From positions 1 through 39,080 of the forward strand of contig JAUXVI010000032.1 in NCBI GenBank assembly GCA_030680575.1: a stretch of 39,080 nt of DNA, written 5' to 3'. The notes below the pieces were generated by a model. That model made no database searches. It worked only from the letters and a program-made list of their open reading frames with translations, and had not been told where the DNA came from. A program made the translations under genes and the position numbers. The stretch comes from Hylemonella sp. (GTDB lineage: Bacteria; Pseudomonadota; Gammaproteobacteria; Burkholderiales; Burkholderiaceae_C). Below, in pieces: positions 8,891 to 17,666 of the stretch (position 1 is the stretch's first letter; each line of letters begins with the position of its first letter).

Positions 8891-9661
8891 ATGTTCATCG
8901 TCGCCAAACTGCTTGCTTTCGCGACCCAGCCCCTGGCCTGGGTTGCCCTGTTGTTATTGTCGGGACTGCTCATCCAGCGCCGCTGGCACCGTTGCAGCAT
9001 GGGGCTGATCTGGCTGGCCCTGGGCACGCTGCTGCTGCAGGGCTGGCAACCCTTGCCGGATGCACTGATACGCCGGCTCGAAGCGCACTACCCGGCCGTG
9101 ACCAGCTTGCCGGATGCTCAACGCTACGCTGGCATGGTGGTGCTGGGCGGCGCGCTTGAGCCTTCCTACGTCTGGCAAGGACATGGCCAGCCAGCGCTCA
9201 ACGAAGCGGCCGAACGCATGACCGCCGCGTTGCCTTTGTTGCAGCGCCACCCCCACCTGCAACTGCTGTTCACCGGCGGCGAGGGCGAACTGCTGGCCAA
9301 GGGTTTGACCGAAGCCGAACGCGCACATATCTTCTACGCCAACATGGGTGTCGCGCCACAGCGTCTGCTGTTCGAATCGGCTTCGCGCACCACGTACGAA
9401 AACGCCGTGCTGAGCGCTGCCCTCCCCGGCGTCGACAAAACCCGTCCCTGGCTGCTGGTGACGTCGGCCTGGCACATGCCGCGCGCCATGGCCACCTTCG
9501 AGAAAGCCGGCTGGAACGTCACGCCTTATCCGGTGGACTTCCGCACCGGCAATGCAACGCCCTGGACCCGTTACTCGCTTCCCGAGGGGGCCAGCAAATG
9601 GCATCTGGCACTGCATGAGTACCTGGGTTCGCTGGCCTATCGTCTGAGTGGCAAGTCGTAA
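8891..9661 (+). CDS. YdcF/ElyC-type DUF218 membrane protein
   Basis: This 256-residue protein has two N-terminal membrane helices (about residues 4-27 and 34-50) followed by a DUF218 domain. Domain marks are VVLGGALEPS, LFTGGEGE, a Thr-Tyr-Glu-Asn stretch (SRTTYENAV) and VTSAWHMPRAMATFEKAG, the usual DUF218 core. E. coli relatives are YdcF and ElyC; ElyC affects envelope polysaccharide and peptidoglycan assembly. The open frame begins with GTG 8852, but ATG 8891 opens directly on the membrane helix and is preferred; neither start has a strong ribosome site. The exact role is unknown. Confidence 0.82.
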   Translation: MFIVAKLLAFATQPLAWVALLLLSGLLIQRRWHRCSMGLIWLALGTLLLQGWQPLPDALIRRLEAHYPAVTSLPDAQRYAGMVVLGGALEPSYVWQGHGQPALNEAAERMTAALPLLQRHPHLQLLFTGGEGELLAKGLTEAERAHIFYANMGVAPQRLLFESASRTTYENAVLSAALPGVDKTRPWLLVTSAWHMPRAMATFEKAGWNVTPYPVDFRTGNATPWTRYSLPEGASKWHLALHEYLGSLAYRLSGKS

Positions 9662-9888
9662 GCGCAGGTTCCGCTGAAGGCATCGCGCACATGCCAACGC
9701 GGCAGGTTGGGCACGCGTACTTCTGATACGAATTGATACAAGCGCTCCCCCTATACTTCGGCGCATGCATTCGTCCCCGATCCGGCGCGCTTGGTACGCA
9801 AGTCCCTTTCATGCTGAGGCCGCCATGACGATACTGCCGGCCCATCGCATTCCGTCTTACCACCTACATCTGGCTTGAGTCTGCCCAC

Positions 9889-11493
9889 ATGTCCTGTTCG
9901 CCAGAAGAGCTGAAAAAGCGAAGCGATGCCGTGGGATCCCAATGGCAGTCCTTTCTGAACTTGTCCACCACGGATTCGCTGCTTGAGTTTGCCGTTTCGG
10001 TATCGAGCTTCACCGAATTCCTGCATGGCAAGGGGCTGTCGGGCCTGCACCAGATCTCACGCAATCTGGAACAGCAGGCGATGTCCCTGTTTGATGTGGA
10101 GACCAGCGGCGCCATACCCCAAGCCACCCTGGATGACATGAATCTGCGCGTGCAGGAACTGGGCATGCGGGTGGCCGATTTCATCGACAGCAACAGTCGC
10201 CCGATCGTGGAACGCCGTGCGCATCCCGACAGTTCCGCGGCCATGGACATCACACCGCGCCATCGCGTCTGGCTGATTGGCCGCCACGCTGCACCGTGGC
10301 AGGAGCTGGTGCTGCAGTTGGGCTATTTCAGCATCGACGCTGAGTTTCACACGACGCAGGACGTGCCCGACCATGCCGACGAACCGGCGATTGTCTTGCT
10401 GGATGCGGAAGGCCTGACCACCCAGCAGGTCAGTGCCGAGATTCAGATGCTGCGTGCACGCTTTTCCGCCAGCACCCTGCTGGTTGGCCGACTGCCGATC
10501 GACTTCGACAGCCTCAAGTCTGCGTTGACGGCGGGCTGCGATTTCTGTTTTACCAGCACGAGCGCCCCGTCGGCCATTCTGGCCAAGATCATCGAACTGT
10601 GTGGCGGCCAGGAGGAAGCGCCCTATCGCGCCCTGGTGGTGGAAGACTCCCCCACGGCGAGCAAATCCATCCAGCGCACCCTGGCCATGTGCGGCATCGA
10701 GACCCACGCCATCTCCAAGCCTCATGAGGTGCTTGAATGCCTGACGCGTTTCCAGCCCGACCTGATCCTGATGGACATGTTCATGCCGGGGTGTACCGGC
10801 GTCGAGGCGGCCCGGGTGATCCGCCAGCACCCCGAATTCCTCTCCACCCCGATCGTCTACCTGTCCGGCGACACCGATGTTCCGATGCAGATCGAAGCGC
10901 TGCGTCTCGGCGGCGACCACTTCCTCACCAAGCCGTTCAACCCGGTGGTGCTCAACGCCATTGTCCAGAGCAAGATCGAACGCTACCGCGCCCTGCGGCG
11001 CGCCATGCAGCACGACAGCCTGACCGGCCTGCTCAACCACATCGCGTCCAAGGAAAAACTGGCCGCCGCCATCCAGCAGGCCGTGGCCGAGCAGCAACCC
11101 CTGTCGGTCGCGATGATCGACATCGACCATTTCAAGAAGATCAACGACAGCTACGGCCATCAGGTGGGTGATCAGGTGATCCGCAGCGTGGCCTGGTTCC
11201 TCAAGCAGCGTCTGCGCAAGACCGACCTGATCGGCCGCTACGGGGGCGAAGAATTCCTGCTGGTGCTGCCCGCAGCCGATGCCGATCTGGCAACCGAAGT
11301 GCTCGACCGGATCCGGCGCGACTTCAGCCTGATCAAGCACCCGTTCAATGAAACCTGGTTCAGCGCCACCTTTTCCGCTGGGCTCGCGCAGCTGCAGGAC
11401 CTGGCGAGCGCCGAAGCGCTGATCAAGCAGGCCGACGAAGCCCTCTACGGGGCCAAGCGCGCCGGGCGCAACCGCATCGTCAGGTGGGAGTGA
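9889..11493 (+). CDS. Response regulator diguanylate cyclase (pseudo-receiver, REC, GGDEF)
   Basis: This 534-residue protein should make cyclic di-GMP. Residues 1-110 are helical and Hpt-like but show no clear phospho-His motif. Residues 126-235 look like a degenerate receiver. Residues 247-365 are a proper receiver with Asp253, phosphoacceptor Asp296 in LILMDMFMP, Ser326 and Lys348. The GGDEF domain follows with DIDHFKKIND near 411-420 and the active site GGEEF at 452-456. An I-site RKTD (443-446) lies five residues before it, so product inhibition is expected. The ATG at 9889 has only a weak ribosome site. The gene end overlaps the convergent CorC-type gene by 14 bp. The spacer 9662-9888 has a TATACT-like -10 near 9760 but no convincing -35. 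Confidence 0.9.
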   Translation: MSCSPEELKKRSDAVGSQWQSFLNLSTTDSLLEFAVSVSSFTEFLHGKGLSGLHQISRNLEQQAMSLFDVETSGAIPQATLDDMNLRVQELGMRVADFIDSNSRPIVERRAHPDSSAAMDITPRHRVWLIGRHAAPWQELVLQLGYFSIDAEFHTTQDVPDHADEPAIVLLDAEGLTTQQVSAEIQMLRARFSASTLLVGRLPIDFDSLKSALTAGCDFCFTSTSAPSAILAKIIELCGGQEEAPYRALVVEDSPTASKSIQRTLAMCGIETHAISKPHEVLECLTRFQPDLILMDMFMPGCTGVEAARVIRQHPEFLSTPIVYLSGDTDVPMQIEALRLGGDHFLTKPFNPVVLNAIVQSKIERYRALRRAMQHDSLTGLLNHIASKEKLAAAIQQAVAEQQPLSVAMIDIDHFKKINDSYGHQVGDQVIRSVAWFLKQRLRKTDLIGRYGGEEFLLVLPAADADLATEVLDRIRRDFSLIKHPFNETWFSATFSAGLAQLQDLASAEALIKQADEALYGAKRAGRNRIVRWE

Positions 11494-12796
11494 GCGACGG
11501 CGCCGTCGCGGCCAGCGGCATCGCCAGCACCTTGTCGATACGCCGGCCGTCCATGTCCACCACCTCAAACAGCCAGTCGGCACACTCGATGCGCTCCCCC
11601 GTGTGCGGCAGGTGACCGCTGACGGCCAATAACAGGCCGGCCACCGTGTTGTAGCGCCCACGCCCATCGTCGGGCAGGTCACGGATGCTGAGCCGGCTCT
11701 TGAGCTCATCGACCGGCATCAAGCCGTCAAGCAGCCAGGAACCATCCTCGCGCGGCGTGGCCCAGGCGTCGATCTGCGCCACCGGCTGCAATTCCCCGGT
11801 GATCGCTTCCATCAGGTCGCCCGGCGTCACCAGGCCCTGCACCACGCCGTATTCATCCACCACGAACACCATGCGACCCGAACGCGAGCGGAACTGCTCC
11901 AGCAACTCCATGCCGGACAGCGTCTCCGGCACGAAGACCGCCGGCTGCACATGGGCCTCGATCGGGCCAGCTTCCCCAACGCCCAGCGCCAGCAGCTTGC
12001 CCACACTGATCAGACCCACCACATCATCCAGCGAGCCGCGGCACACCGGGTACCAGGAGTGTGCGCCGCGCTCACCGGCGTCTCCGACCAGCTGCAGACA
12101 TTGCGCCACCGTCTGACCGGCCTCCAGCCAGGCCACGTCACCACGCGGCACCATGAGCGAGGTCAGCGGTCGGTCGTCGAGGCGAAACACGTTCTGCACC
12201 ATCTGGTGCTCATGCTGCTCGATGACACCGGCATCCACCCCCTCTTCCAGGCTGGCGCGGATTTCCTCTTCCGTCATGCTGCGCGCCACGTCGGTCGGGA
12301 CGCGCAACAGCTTGAGCACACCCTGGGTCGTGGCCGACAGCAGTTTCACAAAGGGTTTGGCAACAATGGCCAGCCAGTGCATCGGGCGTGCCGTCCAGCG
12401 CGCCACGGTCTCGGGATACAGCTGCCCAATGCGCTTGGGCACCAGCTCACCGAAGATGATGGTGATGAAGGTGATGACCGTCACCACCAGGGCCGTGGCA
12501 GAAATCGATGCCGCCCGCTCCGTCACCCCCAGGCTCAGCAGCAAGCCGGCGAGATCATCGCTGAAAGCCGCCTCGCCGACGATACCGTTGAGCACGCCAA
12601 TGGAGGTGATGCCGACCTGCACGGTCGAGAGAAACTGGTTGGGGTTGTCGAGCAGCACCAGCGCGGCCTGGGCGCCGCCATCACCCGCCTCGGCCATGGC
12701 CGTGAGACGCGCCTTGCGACTGGCCGCCAGGGCCAGTTCCGACATGGCGAACACACCGTTGAGCAGGGTCAGCAGCGCGATCAGAAAGACTTCCAT
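11480..12796 (-). CDS. CNNM/CorC family protein (DUF21, CBS pair, CorC_HlyC)
   Basis: This 438-residue protein has an N-terminal DUF21/CNNM membrane domain (about 1-190) starting MEVFLIALLTLLNGVFAMSE. Two CBS domains lie at about 210-330, with TSLMVPRGDVAWL and VFVVDEYGVVQGLVTPGDL. A C-terminal CorC_HlyC domain carries the typical LPDDGRGRYNTVAGLLL. Relatives act in Mg2+/Co2+ homeostasis or membrane-ion export; the haemolysin label in databases is historical. The open frame runs on to 13135 inside apaH, but ATG 12796 opens the conserved membrane helix. It is divergent from apaH by only 24 bp and overlaps the diguanylate cyclase gene at its 3' end. Confidence 0.9.
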   Translation of the reverse strand: MEVFLIALLTLLNGVFAMSELALAASRKARLTAMAEAGDGGAQAALVLLDNPNQFLSTVQVGITSIGVLNGIVGEAAFSDDLAGLLLSLGVTERAASISATALVVTVITFITIIFGELVPKRIGQLYPETVARWTARPMHWLAIVAKPFVKLLSATTQGVLKLLRVPTDVARSMTEEEIRASLEEGVDAGVIEQHEHQMVQNVFRLDDRPLTSLMVPRGDVAWLEAGQTVAQCLQLVGDAGERGAHSWYPVCRGSLDDVVGLISVGKLLALGVGEAGPIEAHVQPAVFVPETLSGMELLEQFRSRSGRMVFVVDEYGVVQGLVTPGDLMEAITGELQPVAQIDAWATPREDGSWLLDGLMPVDELKSRLSIRDLPDDGRGRYNTVAGLLLAVSGHLPHTGERIECADWLFEVVDMDGRRIDKVLAMPLAATAPSLTPT

Positions 12797-12820
12797 GGAT
12801 CCCGAGCGAGAATAAACACC

Positions 12821-13672
12821 ATGGCACTTTACCTGATTGGTGACGTGCAGGGCTGCGACAGCGCCCTGCAACGTCTGCTCGACACCATTTCCTTCTCGCC
12901 CAGCCGCGACACCCTTTACCTGCTGGGCGACCTGGTCAACCGCGGGCCGGACTCGGCCGCCGTGCTGCGCCGGCTCATGGGCTATGGCGACGCCGCCCGC
13001 TGCCTGCTGGGCAACCACGACCTGCACCTGCTGGCCATCGCGCACGGCGTGCGCCGGCCCAGCCGCAGCGACACGCTGGACGACGTCCTGCAGGCACCGG
13101 ACCGCCCCGCCCTGCTGGCCTGGCTGTGCCGGCAACGCCTGGCGCTGCGGGAGTGTTACCAGGATGAAGAGCTTTTAATGGTCCACGCCGGCGTCCTTCC
13201 TGCGTGGACAGCTACAAAAACAATAGCATTGGCGAGCGAGGTGGAAGCCGTTCTGCAAAGTGCCGACCTGCCGGACTTTCTGCGCCAGATGTACGGCAAC
13301 GAACCGGCGCGCTGGGATGACACGCTCACGGGCGACGCCCGGCTGCGCGTGATCGTCAATGCGCTGACGCGCTTGCGTTTTTGCACGACCGAAGGTGAGA
13401 TGGAATTCGCTACCAAGGAAGGTGCCGGGGCAGCACCGGCGGGCTACCGGCCGTGGTTCGAGGTGCCGGGGCGGCAGACCGCCGATGTGACAGTCGCCTT
13501 TGGCCACTGGTCCACGCTGGGCTGGCTGAACCGGCCCGATGTGCTGGCACTGGACACCGGCTGTGTCTGGGGCGGCTGCTTGAGCACGGTGCGCCTGGGC
13601 CAGGCCCGGGCGCATGAACTGATTCAGGTGAAGTGTGTCGCCGCGCAGACGCCAGGTGTGCGCGGCGATTGA
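12821..13672 (+). CDS. apaH: Bis(5'-nucleosyl)-tetraphosphatase, symmetrical
   Basis: This 283-residue enzyme hydrolyses diadenosine tetraphosphate to two ADP. It begins MALYLIGDVQGCDSALQRLL and shows the metallophosphatase motifs in order: GDVQG (metal site), GDLVNRGP, GNHD (about residues 67-70), MVHAGV and FGHWSTLGW. DTGCVWGG near the C-terminus is typical of ApaH. The start at ATG 12821 is fixed by the conserved N-terminus. Between this ATG and the ATG of the divergent CorC-type gene are only 24 bp, so promoters must lie inside one or both genes or further off. Confidence 0.95.
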   Translation: MALYLIGDVQGCDSALQRLLDTISFSPSRDTLYLLGDLVNRGPDSAAVLRRLMGYGDAARCLLGNHDLHLLAIAHGVRRPSRSDTLDDVLQAPDRPALLAWLCRQRLALRECYQDEELLMVHAGVLPAWTATKTIALASEVEAVLQSADLPDFLRQMYGNEPARWDDTLTGDARLRVIVNALTRLRFCTTEGEMEFATKEGAGAAPAGYRPWFEVPGRQTADVTVAFGHWSTLGWLNRPDVLALDTGCVWGGCLSTVRLGQARAHELIQVKCVAAQTPGVRGD

Positions 13673-13674
13673 GG

Positions 13675-13697
13675 CTAAGAGCCTGTCACGCTCTTAG
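13675..13697. terminator. Hairpin shared by convergent apaH and rhlE
   Basis: CTAAGAGC and GCTCTTAG form a perfect 8-bp stem with a 7-nt loop, 3 bases past the apaH stop. The right arm contains the stop codon of the helicase gene on the other strand. No T-run is present, so termination strength is uncertain. Confidence 0.5.
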
Positions 13698-15169
13698 GCC
13701 GTCGGTTCGTTGGCCTTGAACAGGGCCGCCACCTTGCGCTTGGGCTTGATGTTGGCCGACAGACGACTGGCCGGCTTGGCCGTCGGCTCCCAGGCTGGCG
13801 CCGCTTCGGCGGCCGGGGCTTCGTAAGGCTTGTTAAAGAAGGGATCTTGCGGCGCCGCTGCCGGGCGGGCGTAGTCACGTGGGGCCGACCGGCGCTCGCG
13901 CCGCTCACCACCGCGATCACCGCGTTCCTCGCTCTGCTCGTACAGGCGCCGGCCGTCATTGATGCGACCCTGCTTGCGGATGTCCGGGGTGTCCTCGTCG
14001 AACTCCACGGCTTCCAGCTCGATCTTGGTCTTGATGAGCTTTTCAATGTCACCCACCAAGCGGGCATCCTTGCCCGAGACAAAACTCACCGCCAGACCGG
14101 AGGCGCCGGCGCGGCCGGTACGACCGATACGGTGCACATAGTCTTCGGCATTGAACGGGATGTCGAAATTGAACACCGCCGGCACGTCCTTGATGTCCAG
14201 GCCGCGGGCGGCCACATCGGTACACACCAGCAAATCGACTTCGCCCTTCTTGAAGGCGTCCAGCGCTTTGAGGCGCTCGTCCTGGCTCTTGTCGCCGTGC
14301 AGGGCCGTCGTCTTGAGGCCCTCGCGCTCCAGCGAGCGGGCCAGCCGAGCGCAGCCGAGCTTGCTGTTGACGAACACAAACGCCTGCTTCATCCCGCGCT
14401 GGCGCAGGATTTGGTGCAGGGCGTGGCGCTTGTCGTCGTCGCCCACGCTGTAGAAATGCTGCTCCACGGTGGAGGCAGTGGCATTGGAGCGTGCCACCTC
14501 GATCGTCACCGGGTCCTGCAGGTAGCTGCTGGCCAGGCGCTTGATCTCGGGCGAGAAGGTGGCGCTGAACAAGAGCGTGGTGCGCTGCTTGGGCAGGTAA
14601 CTCAGGATACGTTGCAGATCCGGCAGGAAACCGATGTCGAGCATGCGGTCGGCCTCGTCCAGCACCACGTACTCAACTTGGTTCAGCACCGCGTTCTTGG
14701 CTTCGATGTGGTCCAGCAGGCGGCCCGGCGTGGCCACCAGCACCTCGACGCCTTTTTTCAGCTCCAGTGTCTGCGGCTTCATGTCCATGCCGCCGAACAC
14801 CACGGCGCTGCGCAGGTTGGTGTACTTGGCGTACAGCTTGACCTGCTGCGCCACCTGGTCGGCCAACTCGCGCGTGGGCAGCAGCACCAGGGCGCGCACC
14901 GGGTGGCGCGCGGGCGAGGTGGAGCTGTTTTCGTGCTTGAGCATGCGCTGCAGCAGCGGCAGCGAGAAGGCGGCGGTCTTGCCGGTGCCGGTCTGGGCGG
15001 CGCCCATCACGTCACGGCCCTGCAACACCACGGGAATGGCCTGCGCCTGGATCGGCGTCATGGTCTCGTAGCCCATCTCGGCCACGGCGCGCCGCAGGGG
15101 TTCGGCCAGGGTCAGATCGGCATAACGCTGGAGCTCGGGGGCGCTGGATTCGGGGGTGGTTTGGGTCAT
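13694..15169 (-). CDS. rhlE: DEAD-box RNA helicase, RhlE type
   Basis: This 491-residue ATP-dependent RNA helicase shows all core motifs in order: the Q motif (GYETMTPIQAQAIP), motif I AQTGTGKT, Ia PTRELADQ, II DEAD in VLDEADRMLD, III SAT in LFSATF, IV FVNSK, V TDVAARGLD and VI HRIGRTGRAG. The C-terminal about 110 residues are charged and low complexity (Arg/Glu then Ala/Pro), as in RhlE proteins, and end in a Lys-rich KPKRKVAALFK segment likely to bind RNA. It probably acts in ribosome assembly or RNA turnover, including at low temperature. It starts at ATG 15169. The 166-bp spacer to the next gene (15170-15335) shows nothing firm. Confidence 0.93.
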   Translation of the reverse strand: MTQTTPESSAPELQRYADLTLAEPLRRAVAEMGYETMTPIQAQAIPVVLQGRDVMGAAQTGTGKTAAFSLPLLQRMLKHENSSTSPARHPVRALVLLPTRELADQVAQQVKLYAKYTNLRSAVVFGGMDMKPQTLELKKGVEVLVATPGRLLDHIEAKNAVLNQVEYVVLDEADRMLDIGFLPDLQRILSYLPKQRTTLLFSATFSPEIKRLASSYLQDPVTIEVARSNATASTVEQHFYSVGDDDKRHALHQILRQRGMKQAFVFVNSKLGCARLARSLEREGLKTTALHGDKSQDERLKALDAFKKGEVDLLVCTDVAARGLDIKDVPAVFNFDIPFNAEDYVHRIGRTGRAGASGLAVSFVSGKDARLVGDIEKLIKTKIELEAVEFDEDTPDIRKQGRINDGRRLYEQSEERGDRGGERRERRSAPRDYARPAAAPQDPFFNKPYEAPAAEAAPAWEPTAKPASRLSANIKPKRKVAALFKANEPTA

Positions 15170-15335
15170 CGATACCTGGGATTGTGTCGCCAGTAGTCCG
15201 GAGTGCCCGGTGGCCGGCGGTAAGTGCCCGAAATCTGGGCAGGCCCGTATTATCCCCTATCTACCACAATCAGGCTTGGCTCGGCCCGGCGGCCAATGCC
15301 CGGACCGGCAGCAAGCCCTTGCACGCCTTCCTAGA

Positions 15336-16715
15336 ATGGTCCACATGCACCTCGCCCACCCCGCGACCTTCAGCCCCGTGGCCGCCGGGCTCAAACTGTC
15401 CGAACTGATGGCTGCCCTGAGCCACGCGCTGGACATCACCGAAGGCCAGCCCGAGGGCCATTGCATCCGCTGCTGCTGGATCGGCATGCACATCGGGCGT
15501 GAAGTCGGCCTGAACGAACAGCAGCTGTGGGAGCTCTACTACACCCTGCTGCTGAAAGACCTGGGCTGCAGCAGCAACGCCGCGCGCATCTGCGAGCTCT
15601 ACCTGACCGACGACCTGCAGTTCAAGCGCGACTTCAAGCAGGTCGGCGACAGCCTGCCCCAGGTGGTGCGCTTCGTGCTGCAGCACACCGGTCTGAAAGC
15701 CGGCCTGGCCGAACGCTTCCACAGCGTGCTGCACATCTTCCGTGACGGCAGCGAGATTGCCCAGGAACTGATCCAGACGCGCTGCTCACGCGGCGCCGAC
15801 ATCGCGCGCCAGCTGCGTTTTTCCGAAGGCATTGCCGGCGGCATCTACAGCCTGGACGAGCACTGGAATGGCGGCGGCAAACCCGATGCCCTGGCCGGCG
15901 AGGCGATTCCGGTCTACGCCCGCATTGCGCTGCTGGCCCAGGTGATCGACGTCTTCCACACCGCCGGTGGCCGCCAGGCCGCACTCGATGAAGTCAGTAG
16001 CCGCTCCGGCCAATGGTTCGATCCAGCACAGGTGAAGGCCTTCCAGTCCATTGCGCAATCCGAGGCGTTCTGGGCCATGCTGGCCGCCCCGGACCTTGAC
16101 CGCGCCGTGCTGGCGCTGGAGCCGGGCCGCTACGAGGTGCCGCTGGACGAGGACTACCTGGACGACATCGCCGCCGCCTTCGGCCAGGTGGTCGACTCCA
16201 AAAGCCCCTACACCAGCGGCCACAGCGCCCGCGTGGCGCTCTACACCGACCTGATCGGCGAGGCGCTGGGCTTCAGCCTGGAACGCCGGCGCTGGCTCAA
16301 GCGCGGCGCGCTGCTGCACGACGTGGGCAAGCTGGGCGTGAGCAACAGCGTGCTCGACAAGGCCGGCAAACTCGACGCCGAGGAATGGAAAGCGGTGCAG
16401 GCCCATGCCGCGCTGACCGAGTCCATCCTGTCGCGCATCGACGCCTTCAGCGAACTGGCCGTGGTCGCCGGCGCCCACCATGAGCGGCTTGACGGCGGCG
16501 GCTACCCGCGCGGCCTCAAGGCCGAAGCCATCAGCATGGAGACGCGCATCATCACCACGGCCGACATCTTCGACGCCATCACCGCCGAGCGCCCCTACCG
16601 CGGCGCGGTACCGATTCCGCAGACGCTGGAGATGATGGCCAAGACGGTGGGTACCGCGCTCGACCCGGACTGCTACGCCGCACTCAGACAAGCCATGGCC
16701 AACGTGCCGGGCTGA
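15336..16715 (+). CDS. Tandem HD-GYP protein, first copy degenerate
   Basis: This 459-residue protein is likely a cyclic di-GMP phosphodiesterase. The C-terminal half is an intact HD-GYP domain: SGHSARVALYT, HD at 328-329 in LLHDVGKLG, AHHERLDGGGYPRG with GYP at 389-391, then TTADIFDAITAERPYRGA. The N-terminal half follows the same plan but has lost key residues: HCIRCC at about 42, LLLKDLG with Lys74-Asp75 where HD is expected, and EHWNGGGKP with GKP at 181-183 instead of GYP. It is therefore probably a sensory or dimerising pseudo-domain. The start is ATG 15336, with ATG 15345 as an alternative; the frame is open back to 15156 but without a better start. It stands alone on this strand, 36 bp before the reductase gene. 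Confidence 0.88.
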   Translation: MVHMHLAHPATFSPVAAGLKLSELMAALSHALDITEGQPEGHCIRCCWIGMHIGREVGLNEQQLWELYYTLLLKDLGCSSNAARICELYLTDDLQFKRDFKQVGDSLPQVVRFVLQHTGLKAGLAERFHSVLHIFRDGSEIAQELIQTRCSRGADIARQLRFSEGIAGGIYSLDEHWNGGGKPDALAGEAIPVYARIALLAQVIDVFHTAGGRQAALDEVSSRSGQWFDPAQVKAFQSIAQSEAFWAMLAAPDLDRAVLALEPGRYEVPLDEDYLDDIAAAFGQVVDSKSPYTSGHSARVALYTDLIGEALGFSLERRRWLKRGALLHDVGKLGVSNSVLDKAGKLDAEEWKAVQAHAALTESILSRIDAFSELAVVAGAHHERLDGGGYPRGLKAEAISMETRIITTADIFDAITAERPYRGAVPIPQTLEMMAKTVGTALDPDCYAALRQAMANVPG

Positions 16716-16751
16716 AGCCCCATCGGCCAGGGGCTCGGCTACAGTGCCGGC

Positions 16752-17663
16752 ATGTCTTTGCTCAACGCCCTCGACACCGCCGCCCGCCTGCCCTACCCTG
16801 AACTGGCACGCGAAGTCAGCGCCCTGCTGTACGACAGCAGCGTTCAGGTTCCGCCGCGCCTGGTGCAGGCCCTGCCCGGCGGCGGCAGCCTGTTCGTGAT
16901 GCCGGCACTTGATAGCCGCATCGCCATCACCAAGCTCATCAGCTACACCCCGGCCAATGCCGGTACCGGCCGGCCCGCCATCCAGGGTGATGTGGTGGTG
17001 TTCGACCTCGCCACCGGCGAGCGCCGCCTGGTACTGGACGGGCCGACGGTGACCGCACGTCGCACCGCAGCCGTGTCGCTGCTGGCGGCGCAAACCCTGG
17101 CGCCCAATGCCCAAGGCCCGCTGTTGATCGTCGGCGCCGGCGTACAGGGCCGTGCGCACCTGGAGGCGTTTGCCGCTGGCCTGAACGTGAAAGACGTCCT
17201 GATTGCCTCGCGCAGCACCGCCAGCGCGCAGGCCCTGGCGGACCATGCCCACACCCTGGGCCTGCGCGCCCGCGTCGTGGCCGACCCCGATGCCGTGCTG
17301 GCCGATTGCCCGCTGGTGGTCACCTGCACTCCGGCCAGCGGCGTCGTGCTGCAGGCCCTGCCGCGGCCGGATGCCTTCATCGCGGCGGTGGGAGCCTTCA
17401 CGCCGCAGATGGTGGAGCTCAGTCCCGAACTGTGCCGCCACATCGCGACGCATGGAACGGTGGTGCTGGACACGCGCGACGCCGAGCACGAGGCGGGCGA
17501 TCTGCTGCAGGCCGGGCTGGATGTAGCGCAGTTCGCCACGCTGCAGGATGTGATGCTGGCAAAGAAAAACCGGCCAGACGCCAAAGTCGGGCCGGTGTTG
17601 TTCAAGAGCTGCGGCTGGGCCGGCTGGGATCTGGCAGCCGCGCGCCTGGCGCTGCCGATCTGA
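16752..17663 (+). CDS. Delta(1)-pyrroline-2-carboxylate reductase family (ornithine cyclodeaminase/mu-crystallin fold)
   Basis: This 303-residue enzyme belongs to the ornithine cyclodeaminase/mu-crystallin superfamily. Residues 40-70 hold the substrate-binding part with ITKLISYTP. A Rossmann motif, LLIVGAGVQGRAHLEAF, lies at about 124-140. VGAFTPQMVEL and VVLDTRDAEHEAGD follow, as in the family. The best-fitting role is NAD(P)H reduction of delta-1-pyrroline-2-carboxylate (and the piperideine analogue) to L-proline (pipecolate), as in hydroxyproline and D-lysine/D-proline catabolism. Ornithine cyclodeaminase or alanine dehydrogenase activity cannot be excluded. No hydroxyproline genes are adjacent. 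It is convergent with dcd, 3 bp apart. Confidence 0.85.
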   Translation: MSLLNALDTAARLPYPELAREVSALLYDSSVQVPPRLVQALPGGGSLFVMPALDSRIAITKLISYTPANAGTGRPAIQGDVVVFDLATGERRLVLDGPTVTARRTAAVSLLAAQTLAPNAQGPLLIVGAGVQGRAHLEAFAAGLNVKDVLIASRSTASAQALADHAHTLGLRARVVADPDAVLADCPLVVTCTPASGVVLQALPRPDAFIAAVGAFTPQMVELSPELCRHIATHGTVVLDTRDAEHEAGDLLQAGLDVAQFATLQDVMLAKKNRPDAKVGPVLFKSCGWAGWDLAAARLALPI

Positions 17664-17666
17664 AAA

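Noticed and set aside
9738..9765. TTGATA with TATACT as a sigma-70 promoter before the diguanylate cyclase gene
   Set aside because: The spacing is only about 13 bases, too short for a normal promoter.
10057..11709. A 550-codon minus-strand frame opposite the diguanylate cyclase
   Set aside because: No motifs and Gly/Val/His-rich; the plus strand has receiver and GGEEF motifs.
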